A stretch of DNA of 64,000 nucleotides from Anisodus tanguticus (taxonomy: Eukaryota > Streptophyta > Magnoliopsida > Solanales > Solanaceae). Shown here piece after piece: positions 20,638-32,060 of the stretch. The notes beneath the pieces were generated by a model that saw only the letters and a program-made list of their open reading frames with translations, made no database searches and had not been told where the DNA came from. The stretch lies in NCBI GenBank assembly GCA_034509755.1, contig CM067541.1, positions 17,968,001 through 18,032,000 of the forward strand. The letters run 5' to 3'. Both the position numbers and the translations under genes were made by a program. Within the stretch, counting starts at the first letter, position 1. Every line of letters begins with the position of its first letter.

Positions 20638-20655
20638 ATTTTAAGACAAGATTTT
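20638..20655 (+). other. Primer-binding position complementary to the element's own LTR
   Basis: The LTR end is followed by ATTTTAAGACAAGATTTT. The 14 bases TTTAAGACAAGATT (20640-20653) are the exact reverse complement of 20477-20490 inside the LTR. No tRNA-iMet match is present. See the first finding. Confidence 0.7.
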
Positions 20656-20674
20656 GTTGTAAGTACCTAGAAAG

Positions 20675-21585
20675 ATAACGGGAAGAGATCAAACTGCTTC
20701 TGATTCTGCTGCTGCTACTCAAGGCACCCATAATGCCTTTCCGGTTGCTCAAGGATCATCCAACGCCTTTACTGCCGCTCAAGGGAACGTTGTCGTTCCT
20801 CCACCCATTGGATTTCACCATGAACGCCCTTAAAAGTTCATGGGCTCAAACTTTAAGAGATGGCAACAGAAGATGCTAGTCTACCTGACTGTTATGGGAA
20901 TGACATGTTTCCTAACAGAAGATCCTCCACAAGCTGGAGATGAAATGGACCCTTCGCCTTCTGAAACGGCTGAAGGGGGCCTAGGTATCCATGACATTAA
21001 TGGCATGAAGATTATTCTTGATGCATGAAGTTATAGTGATTTCATGTGTAAGAATTACATATTGAAATGCTTGTCAGACCCTCTCTACACGGTGTATTGC
21101 ACTACTGGCAGAAGCAAAGAGTTGTGGGAAAAACTGTAAAAGAAGTACAACGCACAAGATGCATGTACTAAAAAATTCATCGTTGGAAAATTTCTGAAAT
21201 TTAAATGGTGGATAGTAAGACAGTGATGTCCCAAGTCCAGGAATTCCAAATGATTCTACATCACCTAGATTTGGAAGGTATGAAGCCAAATGAGCAGTTT
21301 TTGGTTGCATCATTGATTGAAAAGTTACCTCCTTCGTGGAATGAGTTTATGAGTTACTTAAAACTCAAGACAAAGGAGATGACCTTTGAAGAACTTATTA
21401 TCAAACTTCAAATTCAGGAAGATAATAAGAAGGCATTGCCTAGGGGTAAACAACCCGCTGAGGCAAAGACAAATCTGGCTGAGGCCAAAGGGAACCCAAG
21501 CAAGAAGCGCAATTTCCTGAAAGACGGCAAGACCCAAGCAGCGGAGAAGTTCAAAGGAAACTGTCACCACTGTGGGTAACCTAGT
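20675..21585 (+). pseudogene. Element C gag
   Basis: This is the nucleocapsid-type protein that packages element RNA. It starts at an ATA that probably replaces ATG, followed by an Ala/Gln-rich leader (SDSAAATQGTHNAFPVAQGS). A TAA near 20830 follows, then GSNFKRWQQKMLVYLTVMGM, the copia gag opening. The UBN2-type body continues through 21205-21579 (MILHHLDLEGMKPNEQFLVA, LPPSWNEFMSYLK, TFEELIIKLQIQE) with a basic stretch and the zinc knuckle start FKGNCHHCG. A stop follows the CHHCG. Other stops lie near 21027 and 21139. Confidence 0.88.
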
Positions 21586-22170
21586 CACATGATCAAGGAC
21601 TACCGCAAGCTCAAGACTGAGCAACAAGAGAAGGCCAAGTCTAAGGGCAAAGCACATGTTAACGTCATCAAAGACCAGTTTCTGGATGACATGATTGAGG
21701 AGTTCTCAGCGGTGGTGCTGGAAGCAAACCTTGATGAGAATCCCATGCAATGGTGGATGGACACATGTGCTACAAGACACATCTGTTCCAATAGAGATGT
21801 CTTCTCCACTTATACACCGATTACAAAAAAGAAGATGTTCATGGGCAACAACGCTTCCTCTGACGTGCTAGGGGTAGGAAAGGTAGTTTTGAAGATGACT
21901 TCCGGAAAATAGCTCACTCTGAAGGAAGTGATGCATGTTACTGAGAGTAGAAGAAATTTAATTTCAGGTCATTTATTGGTTAATGCTGGCTTTAGGCTAG
22001 TATTTGAGTCTAATAAATTTGTAGTGAGAATGGAATGTTTGTGGGAAGAGGATTCGTCTGTGAAGGCATCTTCAAAGTTAACGTCATGTTTGTATTACGT
22101 ACAAGCAATAATATTGATGCTTCTTCTTACTTGCTTGAGTCCTCTAATTTATGGCATTATAGATTAGGAA
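21586..22170 (+). pseudogene. Element C protease and GAG-pre-integrase
   Basis: The protease part reads MQWWMDTCATRHICSNRD with DTC in place of DTG at the active site, then FMGNNASSDVLGVGKVVLKM. After a stop (TAG at about 21910) comes LTLKEVMHVTESRRNLISG. The zinc region of integrase follows as WHYRLGNIN, where the usual His after Gly is Asn, and VCVEAKLTT, where the first Cys of the pair is lost. Confidence 0.87.
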
Positions 22171-23190
22171 ATATTAACTACAAGTCCATCCAATGGTTGG
22201 TAAAGTTGGAGTTATTGTCGTCTATCGACGTAAATCCTCAACATAAGTATGAGGTGTGCGTAGAGGCAAAACTCACAACGCTTCCTTTTCGATCTGTCAA
22301 AAGAAATACCGCTCATCTAGAACTTATTCACACAGATATCTATGATTTGAAGTTTGCACAAACTAGAGGGGGGAACAAGTACTTTGTGACATTCATTGAT
22401 GATAGCACAAGGTATTGTTACATTTACTTATTGAAAAGTAAGGATGAAGCCTTTGAAGCGTTCCGACGTTACAAAGCAGAAGTTGAGAACCAACTTAGCA
22501 TGCAGATTAAATCCATTCGTAGCGATAGCGAGGGAGAATATGTAGCGCCATTTGAGGAATATTGTGCCCAATCAGGCATTGTTTATCAAACGACGGCTCC
22601 ATACTCACCTTAATCGAACGGTGTGGCAGAACGTAAGAACCGCACATTGAAGGAAATGATGAATGCCTTGCTCATCAATTCTGGTCTTCCCCAAAAACAT
22701 GTGGGAAGAAGCTGTCCTTACCGCTAATACGATTCTTAATAGAGTCCCACATAAGGGTAAGGACAAAACTCCATATGAATCATGGAAAGGAAAGAAACTC
22801 ACCTATAAATATTTAAAGGTGTGGGGTTATCTGACAAAGGTCGAAGTACCCAAGCCAAAGCAGGTCAAGATTGGGCCTAAGACTGTAGATTGCATATTCA
22901 TCGGATATGCAAATAACAGTAGTGCTTATCGCTTCTTGGTGCATAAGTCAGATATTCCAGATATCCACGGGGATACAATCATGGAATCAAGGAATGCTCA
23001 ATTATTTGAAAATACCTTTCCTAGAAAGGAAAAAGACATAACCTCTCGCAAACGAAGTTATGAACAAAACTCTCAGGAACCGGGAGTCGTTGACGGCCCG
23101 GATCTTGATGGTTCAGATCTAGTGGATCTCAAAGTGGCTGAATATCCGAAATCTAGTGTTCCAGATTCTCAGAACTTGGAGACTCCATAG
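22170..23190 (+). pseudogene. Element C integrase
   Basis: This is the integrase that would insert the cDNA. The open frame to 22613 contains HTDIYDLKF (first Asp), YFVTFIDDSTRYCYIYLLKS, and IRSDSEGEYVAPFEEYC, where the second Asp and the final Glu are present. It is followed after one TAA by SNGVAERKNRTLKEMMN. The second open frame, 22663-23190, carries the integrase C-terminus (MWEEAVLTANTILNRVPHKG, PKTVDCIFIGYANNSSAYRF) and an acidic linker. The retained DDE residues contrast with the broken frame. Confidence 0.9.
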
Positions 23191-24280
23191 ATGGAACTAA
23201 GCGAAGTAAAAGGGCCAGGAAGGATAAATCCTTCGGTCCTAACTTTGTAGCTTATATGGTTGATGATGAACCAAGGACAATTGCTGAAGCATTGTCAACT
23301 CCAGAGGCACCGCTCTGGAAAGAAGCTATTGAGAGTGAAATAGGCTCCATTCTGTATAACCATACTTGGGAGTTGATTGATCTTCCTCCGGAAATAAATC
23401 GTTGGGTTGTAAATGGATACTCAAACGGAAGTATAAAGAAGACGGGTCTATAAATAAGTACAAGGACAGGTTGGTAGTCAAGGGCTATCGGCAAAAGGAA
23501 GGCCTTGACTACTTTGACACGTACTCTCCAGTGTCTAAGATGACGTCCATATGAGTATTCATTATGATCGCAGCGTTGCGTGACCTTGAGATACATCAAA
23601 TGGATGTCAAGACAGCCTTCCTAAATGGCAATTTGGAAGAAGAAATCTATATGGAACAACCCGAGAGGTATGTGGTTCCAGGGCAAGAGAAAAAAGTCTG
23701 TCGGCTTGTCAAATCTCTGTACGGGCTGAAACAAGCCTCGAAGTAATGGCACAAAAAAATTGATAGTACTCTACTATCGAAGGGTTTCGCCATTAATGTG
23801 TGTGATAAATGTGTCTACATTAAAGGTAACTCTGACTCGTTCGTTATGATATGTCTGTATGTAGACGACATGTTGATCACAGGGAGCAGTCCTAGCATAA
23901 TTCTAGAGACTAAGAACATGTTGAAATAATGCTTCGACATGAAGGATATGGGTATCGCAGATGTCATCTTAGGGATAAAAGTCTCTAAGACATCTGACGG
24001 ACTGGTCTTATCTCAATCTCACTACATCGAGGATGTTTTGAGAAAGTTTGAGATGTTTGACAGTTCGCCTATAAAGTCACCAATTGATAGAAATCAAAAG
24101 CTTGATAAAAATCATGGTGCACCCATATGCCAGGAGCAATATGCACATGTTATTGGTAGTTTGATGTACATAACAAACTGCACCCGACCTGATATTGCTT
24201 ATGCAGTCAATAAGTTGGCTAGGTTTACCCGTAATCTGAGTAATGATCATTGGAAGGCGTTGAATCGGATACTATAATAC
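23191..24280 (+). pseudogene. Element C reverse transcriptase
   Basis: The blocks are EAPLWKEAIESEIGSILYNH, then LEIHQMDVKTAFLNGNLEEE, CRLVKSLYGLKQASK (stop), and the catalytic CLYVDDMLITGSS at about 23850-23890. A stop in MLK*CF is followed by DMKDMGIADVILGIKVS, SHYIEDVLRKFEMF and GSLMYITNCTRPDIAYAVNK. YVDD is intact. At least four stops and frame changes in 23190-23570 disable it. This is the full-length counterpart of the region replaced in A and E. Confidence 0.9.
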
Positions 24281-24800
24281 CTGAAATACATGCTAACTTA
24301 CGGGTTGCATTATTCAAGATATCCAGCTGTACTAGAAGGGTACAATGATACAAATTGGATATCTGACATAGAGAACACCAAGTCCACCAGTGGGTATGTA
24401 TTTATAATTGGTGGTGGGGATGTGTCTTGGAAATCCTCTAAGCAAACTTGTATCGCCCGATCCACGATAGAATAGGAGTTTATCGCTTTAGACAAAGCAA
24501 GAGAAGAAGTTGAGTGGTTTCACGACTTCTTAGAGGATGTTCCTTGCTGGAACAAACTCGTACCTTCTATAATGATCCACTGCGATAGCCAGTCGGCTCT
24601 AGGAAGGGCACAAAATTCGATGTACAATGGCAAGTCTCATCATATTCTACGGAGACATAAGACCGTTAGGCACCACGGGTATAATATCAATTGATTATAT
24701 AAAATCAAATGATAACATAGCAAACCCACTGACAAAGGGCTTACCCAAGGATCAGATGTTCTGCATGTCTAGGGGAATGGGCTTAAAACCCAAAGTATAA
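24281..24800 (+). pseudogene. Element C RNase H
   Basis: The sequence reads LEGYNDTNWISDIENTKSTS (catalytic Asp region), VSWKSSKQTCIARSTIE, then a stop in place of the following residue, then FIALDKAREEVEW, DSQSALGRAQ, and the end phrase NPLTKGLPKDQMF with SRGMGLKP. It degrades the RNA strand in hybrids. Stops at about 24275 and 24473 and a shift near 24690 break it. Confidence 0.85.
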
Positions 24801-25427
24801 GGACCAATTGGTGGTAACCCAATCTTACTGACTGGAGATCCCAGGAATTAGGTTCAATGAGAAAACTAAGCTGTAAAGGTTCAGATGATCGCTTCGGTGG
24901 AAGCATGAACACTTCGGATAGTGATTTCGGTAAAGAAACACCAAATCCAAAGTCATTCCCGCGATAGACTATAAGTACTATTTGCAGTGTGGGTGAAGGT
25001 TAAGTTTCCAAAACCTTTAATGGTCCTCACCGGTTGAGGTTAGGTTTGGGGAAACTTTTAATGGTTTCTAACACTTGTAAAGTGAGGTATAACAGAATAC
25101 CTTGTAAGAGATCACCTATTTAAGTGCGAGGATAGGCCGCCTCAAATGAACGCACTTAAGAATCCAAGAAGTGTCCACGGCCACAACGAATAAAACATTA
25201 CGAAGAACTGAGTAAGAGAAGTTGTTGTGTTGGTACCGTTGACTTGACTTACACTAAACACTGGCGGTTTAAGACATCACGTTCACCGCGCAGTAAGTAA
25301 GTCCGATGGTATTCAACTATGGAAGGTTCAAAGCGTATGCTGCCTATTCAGATGCAACATCGGTCCGCTAAAAGATTGCTGGAAAATGCACCAAGTGTGT
25401 GCCCCAAAATCTCTTTCAAGAGGGGAT
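24801..25427 (+). other. Element C 3' non-coding region with polypurine tract
   Basis: Conserved with A and E, and ends in TCAAGAGGGGAT immediately before the 3' LTR at 25428. No open frame of note. Confidence 0.75.
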
Positions 25428-26288
25428 TGTTGGAAATTTACTAAATGTGGAATTAAGTATATCCCATTAATTTATGACTCGAACAATTGGGGCCCGCACG
25501 TCGGAAACTTCGTTTCCACACACGTGCACACGTAGTGCCAAGTATAGTAAATTCCATTAGTGAAAGAGATATTGATACGTATGTAATACGTTAGAGACAT
25601 AGAATTATGGACGGTTATTGGCCAAATGACAAAGTATTCCACGTTGGTAAATGAAGGAAGAAGTGTACGAAGTGTAAGATGAAACGAGTCAGATTTCATC
25701 GCAAAGCCGTGGAGGGCCGCGACGCTTCGGAGGCAGAATGCTGCGACGGGAAGTTGGAAAGATCTGACCTTTGGGCTGGTTTTGGAACATTGATTCTCCA
25801 TTACTTGGCACATGAATTCAACCATTATTTGGCTGAATGTAACCCCTCAATCAAGTGCAATGACATGGCTATTGAAGGCCATTAGTTGGCTAGTTGAGGG
25901 GTCTTCTCCTTACACTATAAATTGAGGCCTTTGGCTCAATTGAAGAACAACACTCAACACTTAGAAAATACTCCAGATTTTCTGATTTCATCTTCTTCCT
26001 CTCTAGCAAAGTTACTATACTCAAAGTTCTTCAAGAGTAACACTTGAGTTTCCTTTGCTCATTTATTAAGTTGTTGTTGTATCTTGGGAGACTATTGCCC
26101 AACACCGTAAAAGGAGATATACGGGGCAATCTTGTCTTAAAGATAGAGTGCCATCACTCGACTCAGCAAATCACACAAACAGTTTGTTAAGTTCTTGATT
26201 TCCAGTTTATTGTAATATTTAGTTTATCCTTTCTTACTATTGTAATAGTTACTTACTTCCCGTTCCCTGCAACAATTGTATCCCAACA
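25428..26288 (+). repeat. 3' LTR of element C
   Basis: 861 bp, TG...CA. The TATA-type CTATAAATTGAGG is near 25916-25928. The GC-rich module (25700-25750) is reduced to GTGGAGGGCCGCGACGCTTC, and about 70 bp present in the 5' LTR is absent. CAATCTTGTCTTAAA is at about 26127-26141. Confidence 0.93.
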
Positions 26289-26293
26289 TCATT

Positions 26294-26871
26294 TTTGGTC
26301 TCTAGTACATGTCCCTCCTCTGCTCAACATTTACATGCTAAAACCAACTAGATTTGTGGTGGAGCGGTGAGTATTTATATCATTTTTAATCAGATTCAGC
26401 TCAGATACATGTTTGTGTGAACTCAGTCGTTTTTACGCATACTTTGTATATATATGAAAAGATCTACTAAATATTTATAATTATTTGAATGTAAACTCAG
26501 TTATTATTACATTATTAACACCCCTGGCTCAAGAGGCGTTGCGGGTTCACCACTTGAGATCGCAGTAGCCACCCATAAACTTTAAATTCTTGACTGACTC
26601 TGCAGACACGAACCCTATGGAATATTGATTCGCCTTTATTAGGGAGCACTTAACCTCAAACGTGATACTTCTCGGCGTGAATCAAATTTATTCAAACTCC
26701 AATACAAATACCGAATCCCGAGGCAAAACTAAAAAGAAGTCTACGCGCCTAGAGACAAGAAAATATGACATTTTGATTATATTAATGATACTATAGTAAA
26801 TTGGACTAGGCATGCTATTTGTTTAATGCCACTCACTCATAAGTCCATGCCTTTCTGTTTTTGGCCCACAG
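26294..26871. other. Upstream region of the carboxypeptidase gene
   Basis: This stretch holds repeat-like sequence near 26520-26700 (GGTTCACC, CCCATAAACTTTAAATTCT, words common to dispersed Solanaceae-type repeats) with no bounded ends. The last 100 bp is the presumed core promoter. Confidence 0.45.
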
Positions 26872-26878
26872 TATATAA
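26872..26878 (+). promoter_or_regulatory. TATA box of the SCPL45-like gene
   Basis: TATATAA in ACAGTATATAACTC lies 75 bases upstream of the ATG at 26953, leaving room for a leader of about 45 bases rich in CT (CAAACTCCTTTTTTCTTC). Confidence 0.65.
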
Positions 26879-26952
26879 CTCAGCTCTCTCAAGTATAGTC
26901 ACTCAAACTCCTTTTTTCTTCTCCAACAAGAACTTGTAAGCTTCAAAAGCAA

Positions 26953-29900
26953 ATGGCTATGTCTATCTTGTTCTTTCTTTATTGTGCTTCTATAGGAATT
27001 GTGAATGCATTTACTCATCCAGACAAAATCACTCTACTGCCTGGACAACCCCAAGTGGGATTTCAACAGTTTTCAGGCTATGTCTCTGTTGATGACAAGC
27101 AACAAAGAGCTCTTTTTTACTACTTTGTGGAAGCAGAAATAGATCCAGCCTCTAAGCCTCTTGTTTTGTGGTTGAATGGAGGTACACAAAAGTTAATTAC
27201 TTTCTTGAAATTAAGAGTCATTATCCATATTTTCACATATTTGCCATTTGGTTTCTTGAAGAAGCTTTTAATTCTAAAGGGTCGTTTGGTTGTTGGTTAG
27301 AGTTACACAGGTTTTAGTACTGACCATGGCAGAGCTACCTTAGGTGAAGGGGGTTAGGTGCACACCCTTCATCAGAAAATTATGCGGTGTATAGAGATTA
27401 AATGTTAGCTATTATAAGTATATATTTAATTTTACGCCCCCTACGCCAAATTATTAGCTCCGCCACTACTTCTACCCCACATAAATGATACATAAACTGA
27501 CTCAAAATTTATACTTTTATTTATGCGGGATTGTAAAATGATAACCAAACAACATACTTGGTGAGTTGAATTTATATAAAAGCAACTAAAAAGCTACCAA
27601 GTATGATACTCCTATTAGCTATGCTAAATTTAATACATAGAATTTTTTTCCCTAACCAACAACCAAACGACCCCTGAGGGTCTGCACTTGTTTCTGTAGG
27701 ACCTGGTTGTTCTTCTGTGGGAGTAGGTGCATTTTCTGAGAATGGTCCATTTAGACCAAGGGGACAAGTTCTTGTAAGGAATGAACATAGCTGGAACAAA
27801 GGTGAAATTTTGTCACTCTTTTTCCTCTGTAAATGATTTGGGTATCTTTTAGTCTAAGCAGCAAAAAAATTTGATTATTTTTAATATGCAGAGGCAAATA
27901 TGTTGTACTTGGAGTCTCCAGTTGGGGTTGGCTTCTCTTATTCAACTAATACTTCTTCCTACCAGACAGTTAATGATGAGATAACAGGTAAGTTTTAGTA
28001 TAGTTTCATCTTTTTACTTGCACTAAACATGGATTTCACGTTCATCTTCAAAAATTTACTTTTTGTTGTTCTGTTTTTATATTCTTTTATAAAATGACCA
28101 TCAGACCATGTGATGCCCATCACCATTTAAATACTGATTAGAGTAGTAAACTAGCTATTCTTTTTGGTGTAAAGGAAAAAAGCAACATGGCGATGAGGAT
28201 TCTGGAATCTTACTAATTTGTCTTTGTGAAGTTTAACTGTTAATTGCTTTATATTTTTATACAATATACATCCTAAAGCTGTTTCACTTTTGTTTTTTTC
28301 TTAATGTTTTAAAGCCAGAGACAATGTTGTGTTCTTGCAACGCTGGTTCAACAAATTCCCCCAGTATAGAAACAACAATTTATTTTTAACTGGGGAGAGT
28401 TATGCAGGTATCTTTTTCTAAGGCATATTGATTAACATGAATTTCAGAAGTGCCAATGCTGGACTAATATTTTAAAATTTTAAATATTTTTCTTGGTTAG
28501 TCATACTTTAGTATGTTGATTACAGGCCATTATGTACCTCAACTTGCCAAGCTCATGATTGAGCTTAACAACAACAAGAAATTGTTCAATCTGAAAGGAG
28601 TTGCTGTGAGTATGATGATGAAATGAACTTTTTATTGGGATTTTTTCATTTTTGGCCTGTTGGCTGAAATTAATTACGGGCGCTAGCCAAAATATATAAA
28701 ACCTATACACCGATTATATATATTATACTGTACTTTGTATATTTTGTGCATACAATATGTATATTATATTTATATTTATACTTAATATACAAAACCTATA
28801 CATTTGCTGGCTATTATTCTTTGGAGTCGTCCAAATATGTAATTGTCCCTTTTTGGGTTTTACTCACATTTATAATCTAAACTTGTAGGACTAAATTAAC
28901 AAAGAGTTACATTTGATCAAATGCATTGTGTTTGTAGTGCGTGAGAAAGAAAAATTAGTTCTTGTTTAATTTTTCTTCCTTGTCATGGCAGCTGGGTAAT
29001 CCGGTTCTGGAATTTGCTACTGACTTCAATTCGAGGGCGGAGTACTTTTGGTCTCATGGCCTAATATCAGATTCCACATACAGAATGTTCACTTCTTTTT
29101 GCAATTATTCTCGCTATGTCAGCGAGTACTATAGAGACAACATATCACCAATGTGTTCAAGAGTCATGAGCCTAGTAAGTAGAGAAACCAGTAAATTCGT
29201 GGACAAATATGATGTTACCCAAGATGTCTGCATGTCATCAGTGCTCTCTCAATCCAAAATTATAAGTCCACAAGTAAGTCATTGCTTAAACTGTGTTGAT
29301 GTCCTTTTAATTTGTTAGGCTTCTCTAATGTCTTATTGAAATACACTGATTATGTTTTACTGATACTAATTACTAGGAAAATGCTGAGAAGATAGATGTC
29401 TGCATCGACGATGAAACTGTCAACTACTTAAATCGACAAGATGTGAGAAAGGCTCTTCATGCCAGGCTTGTTGGTGTTCGCAGCTGGGATGTTTGCAGCA
29501 AGTGAGTCTTTCTTGCTTAGCTAAAAGGCTTAATAGGATGATATAGTGTCTGTCAATCCACAAGCTTATCTTAATTAAGAAAAGTTGATCATTTTCTAGT
29601 CTCTTAAATTCCCAAGACAATTTACTGTTTTATGGCATTCTCTAAAGAATAGATAGTGCCTTCAGAAAGATTAGCTAAATATAAATGAATAAGTTTCTCA
29701 CATCACTAATATTTATTTTCCTTCTGCTGCCACAGCATTCTGGATTATCAATTGCTTGACATAGAGATACCAACCATCTCTATAGTAGGATTGCTTGTCA
29801 AGGAGAGAATTCCTGTCTTAATTTACAGGTACGTATATAGTGCAACTCGATAGTATAGTCTCAATAATGTGGAAGAGTTCTATCTAATGCCAATGATAGT

Positions 29901-30338
29901 AAATAGATTTGTCGTTTCTTGGAATCTCTCTTCTGATTCAAGATCGTAGTATATAACATGTAAGTTTATGACAACAGCGGGGATCAAGATTCTGTTATTC
30001 CATTGACTGGAAGCCGCTCGGTCGTACATAAACTAGCAAAACAGATGGGGCTGAACACTACTGTACCCTATAGAGTTTGGTTTGCAGGGCAGCAGGTAAA
30101 AAATTCATTTGGTCCATTTTGTAAAATGGCAGAGTATTACTTTCACGAAGAAGCTCATTTTTTTCTGTTTTATTTGTCCATGTTTTAGGTTGGTGGTTGG
30201 ACTCAAGTGTATGATAATATCCTTTCATTTGCCACCGTTAGAGGTGCTGCTCATGAAGCTCCATTCTCTCAGCCAGAGAGATCACTTGTTCTGTTCAAGT
30301 CATTTCTTCAAGGCAGGGCACTTCCTGAAGTATTCTGA
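26953..30338 (+). CDS. SCPL45: Serine carboxypeptidase-like protein, SCPL45 type (10 exons)
   Basis: An S10-family serine carboxypeptidase, expected to remove C-terminal residues in the secretory pathway or vacuole. The exons I infer from GT-AG sites are 26953-27181, 27700-27801, 27892-27987, 28315-28407, 28526-28605, 28992-29273, 29377-29501, 29736-29828, 29978-30095 and 30189-30338. They sum to 1368 nt, an uninterrupted 455-residue frame, a normal length for the family. Residues 1-19 (MAMSILFFLY...IVNA) are a signal peptide. WLNGGPGCSS forms the oxyanion region, GESYAG gives Ser171, SGDQDSVIPL (367-376) the acidic residue, and VRGAAHEAPF gives His428. EYYRDNISPMCSRVM and AGQQVGGWTQVY match the SCPL45/46 branch of plant group II enzymes, from memory of the family. 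A MITE in intron 1 is the only disturbance. It appears functional. Confidence 0.93.
27279..27673. mobile_element. MITE in intron 1 of the SCPL45-like gene
   Basis: A perfect 22-bp inverted repeat (beginning GGGTCGTTTGGTTGTTGG at 27279, its complement ending CCAAACGACCC at 27673) bounds 395 bp with no coding content. No clean TSD was found. The right end stops 26 bases before the exon 2 acceptor AG (27698-27699), so the element supplies the likely branch-point region. Confidence 0.85.
27327..27466. mobile_element. Small MITE-like element nested in the intron-1 MITE
   Basis: The imperfect terminal repeats TGGCAGAGCTAC (left) and TTAGCTCCGCCA (right) enclose about 140 bp containing GAAGGGGGTTAGGTGCACACCC, cut here to CACACCCTTCATCAGAAAAT and TTTTACGCCCCC, a pattern common in dispersed Solanaceae elements. 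No clear TSD. Confidence 0.55.
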
Positions 30339-31639
30339 GATCCCAAATTGGTGATGCCAGCCAGAGTAAATAGGTCTTTCTTGTGCATACACTTCACAAT
30401 TAAATGTAAAAGGGTCTTTGTTTTTTTCGCTTTTGTACTTTTTTTGCTACGAAAGATTAGTCGAGGTGTGTGCTAAGCTGGCTCGAATAATAGAGTTATA
30501 CAAAAAAGATTAGGAGAAGACTAAAGAGTCTTAAAAGTGGTGCTAGGAAGAAAAAGTATGATATTAAGGCCTCCTTATTGTGAATTTAGTTTACTTTTTC
30601 TTTCTTCAAATTTTGGCTGGCATGCAAATGAATGCAGGAAGAGCATCTGTAAGCTTTGTTGAAAGCAAAAGGGTCCACCATGACCAAGTATTTGATCTTT
30701 CACAAGTCATACTTGTGTTGGTTTAGTAATTATCAAGTTTTTTGCTCATTTTGGTAATTTGACTTCTTATATGTTAAATTTTTTAAATTATAATCAAATA
30801 AGAATTGGGAATAAATAAATATAGGAGTAATTGAAAAAAACAATAACCAAATGAAGTGCACAATACAAAGTAGATTTTTTTTTCAAAAAAAAGGAAAATT
30901 TACTTGTCATGACTAACTATTAGTACCTAATTATATTAATAACTATAGTTTGTTTTTATTACATCTCATAGCTAAAAGTTACGTTAATTATCATTCATAG
31001 TTATATCAAAATATATTAAGTTTATGGCTTGTATTTATCCCTCACTTTTCTCTTCTCCCTCACCTCTCTCTCCCCGTGCCTCTCTCCGTCGTCGCCCCAC
31101 TGCCGGAGCAGCGACAACCACCATCGACCATCGGAGGCTCAGATCTGGCCGGCGCCGAATCTAAACGGTGGCTTAGATCTGACCGATTCCATTCTCAAAT
31201 CGGATATCCTCTTCAGTACTTTCCATGAATCAGTTTTGCCACCAACCAAATGGTCTCTTGCTTCTGTGAAGTTCAAGATAAGTAAAAAAAACAACTGCAA
31301 CTAAGGAAGACGAAAACACATTTGTCGAAAAGCCTGCCATTTGATATCATCAAGCAATAAACTAAAAAAACAATTCTTTGATTCTAATAGTTTTTTTCGA
31401 CAAATTCTCTTAGCTTTCTAAAAGGGAAATTAGGGGAGGAAGTGATTTATTTTGATGGTTTTGCAGAGGTCTATTTCTGTGTAATATATATAGTGTAGGA
31501 GGTGAGTTTAGGTACGAGATGTAGGGGGTGTACCAGGGGTGCCGGATTTCAATGTGGTTTTCCGGCGTGCCGGCTCAGATCTGAGCTTCACCGGAGTTTA
31601 ATGTCGTTTCCGGCGTGTCTACTCAAATTTGAGCTTATT

Positions 31640-32060
31640 TTTTTTGTATTTTAAATTGGAGTGTTTTATTTTCATGTATCTCAGATCGGGGGTATTTTAT
31701 TTTTTGTATTTAGTTTTTGAATGTATTTGTAAATTTTTAGTGTAAAATTCAGTGTATGGGGTATATTTTATTTCTTGTATTCAATATTTAAGTGTATTCA
31801 TTAATTTTTTAGTGTAAAATTCATTTCTTTATGTATTTTTGCCTGTATTTTTAAGGAGATTTTTGTATACAAAGAAATAAAGTGAATTTGAATATAAATT
31901 TTAAATATAATAAATTGAATACAGTGTAAAAGTAACTACAAATGAATACAGTTGAATTGAATACATCTGACTTGAATACAACTGAGTTGAATACATCTGA
32001 CTTGAATACACAAAAAACTGACTTGAATACAGTAAAATCTGGAACACAACCGAATTTTGA
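31640..32060. repeat. TGTATT / GAATACA word clusters
   Basis: The left half (31640-31860) is full of GTATTT and TGTATT words. The right half (31915-32060) has tandem ATCTGACTTGAATACA-like units of 15-21 bp (for example ACTGAGTTGAATACATCTGA). The two halves are roughly inverted relative to one another. Confidence 0.5.

Larger units (their letters stand above)
19709..26288 (+). mobile_element. Ty1/copia LTR retrotransposon C
   Basis: LTRs at 19709-20637 and 25428-26288 start TGTTGGAAATTTAC and end TCCCAACA. The flanks TCATT (19704-19708 and 26289-26293) form a perfect TSD. The interior has the full copia order gag, protease, integrase, reverse transcriptase, RNase H on the plus strand, with long open stretches but many stops. 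It belongs to the same family as A and E but keeps the ordinary gag and RT core, so it represents the original, potentially autonomous form. The two LTRs differ by a GC-rich block missing from the 3' copy. Confidence 0.95.
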
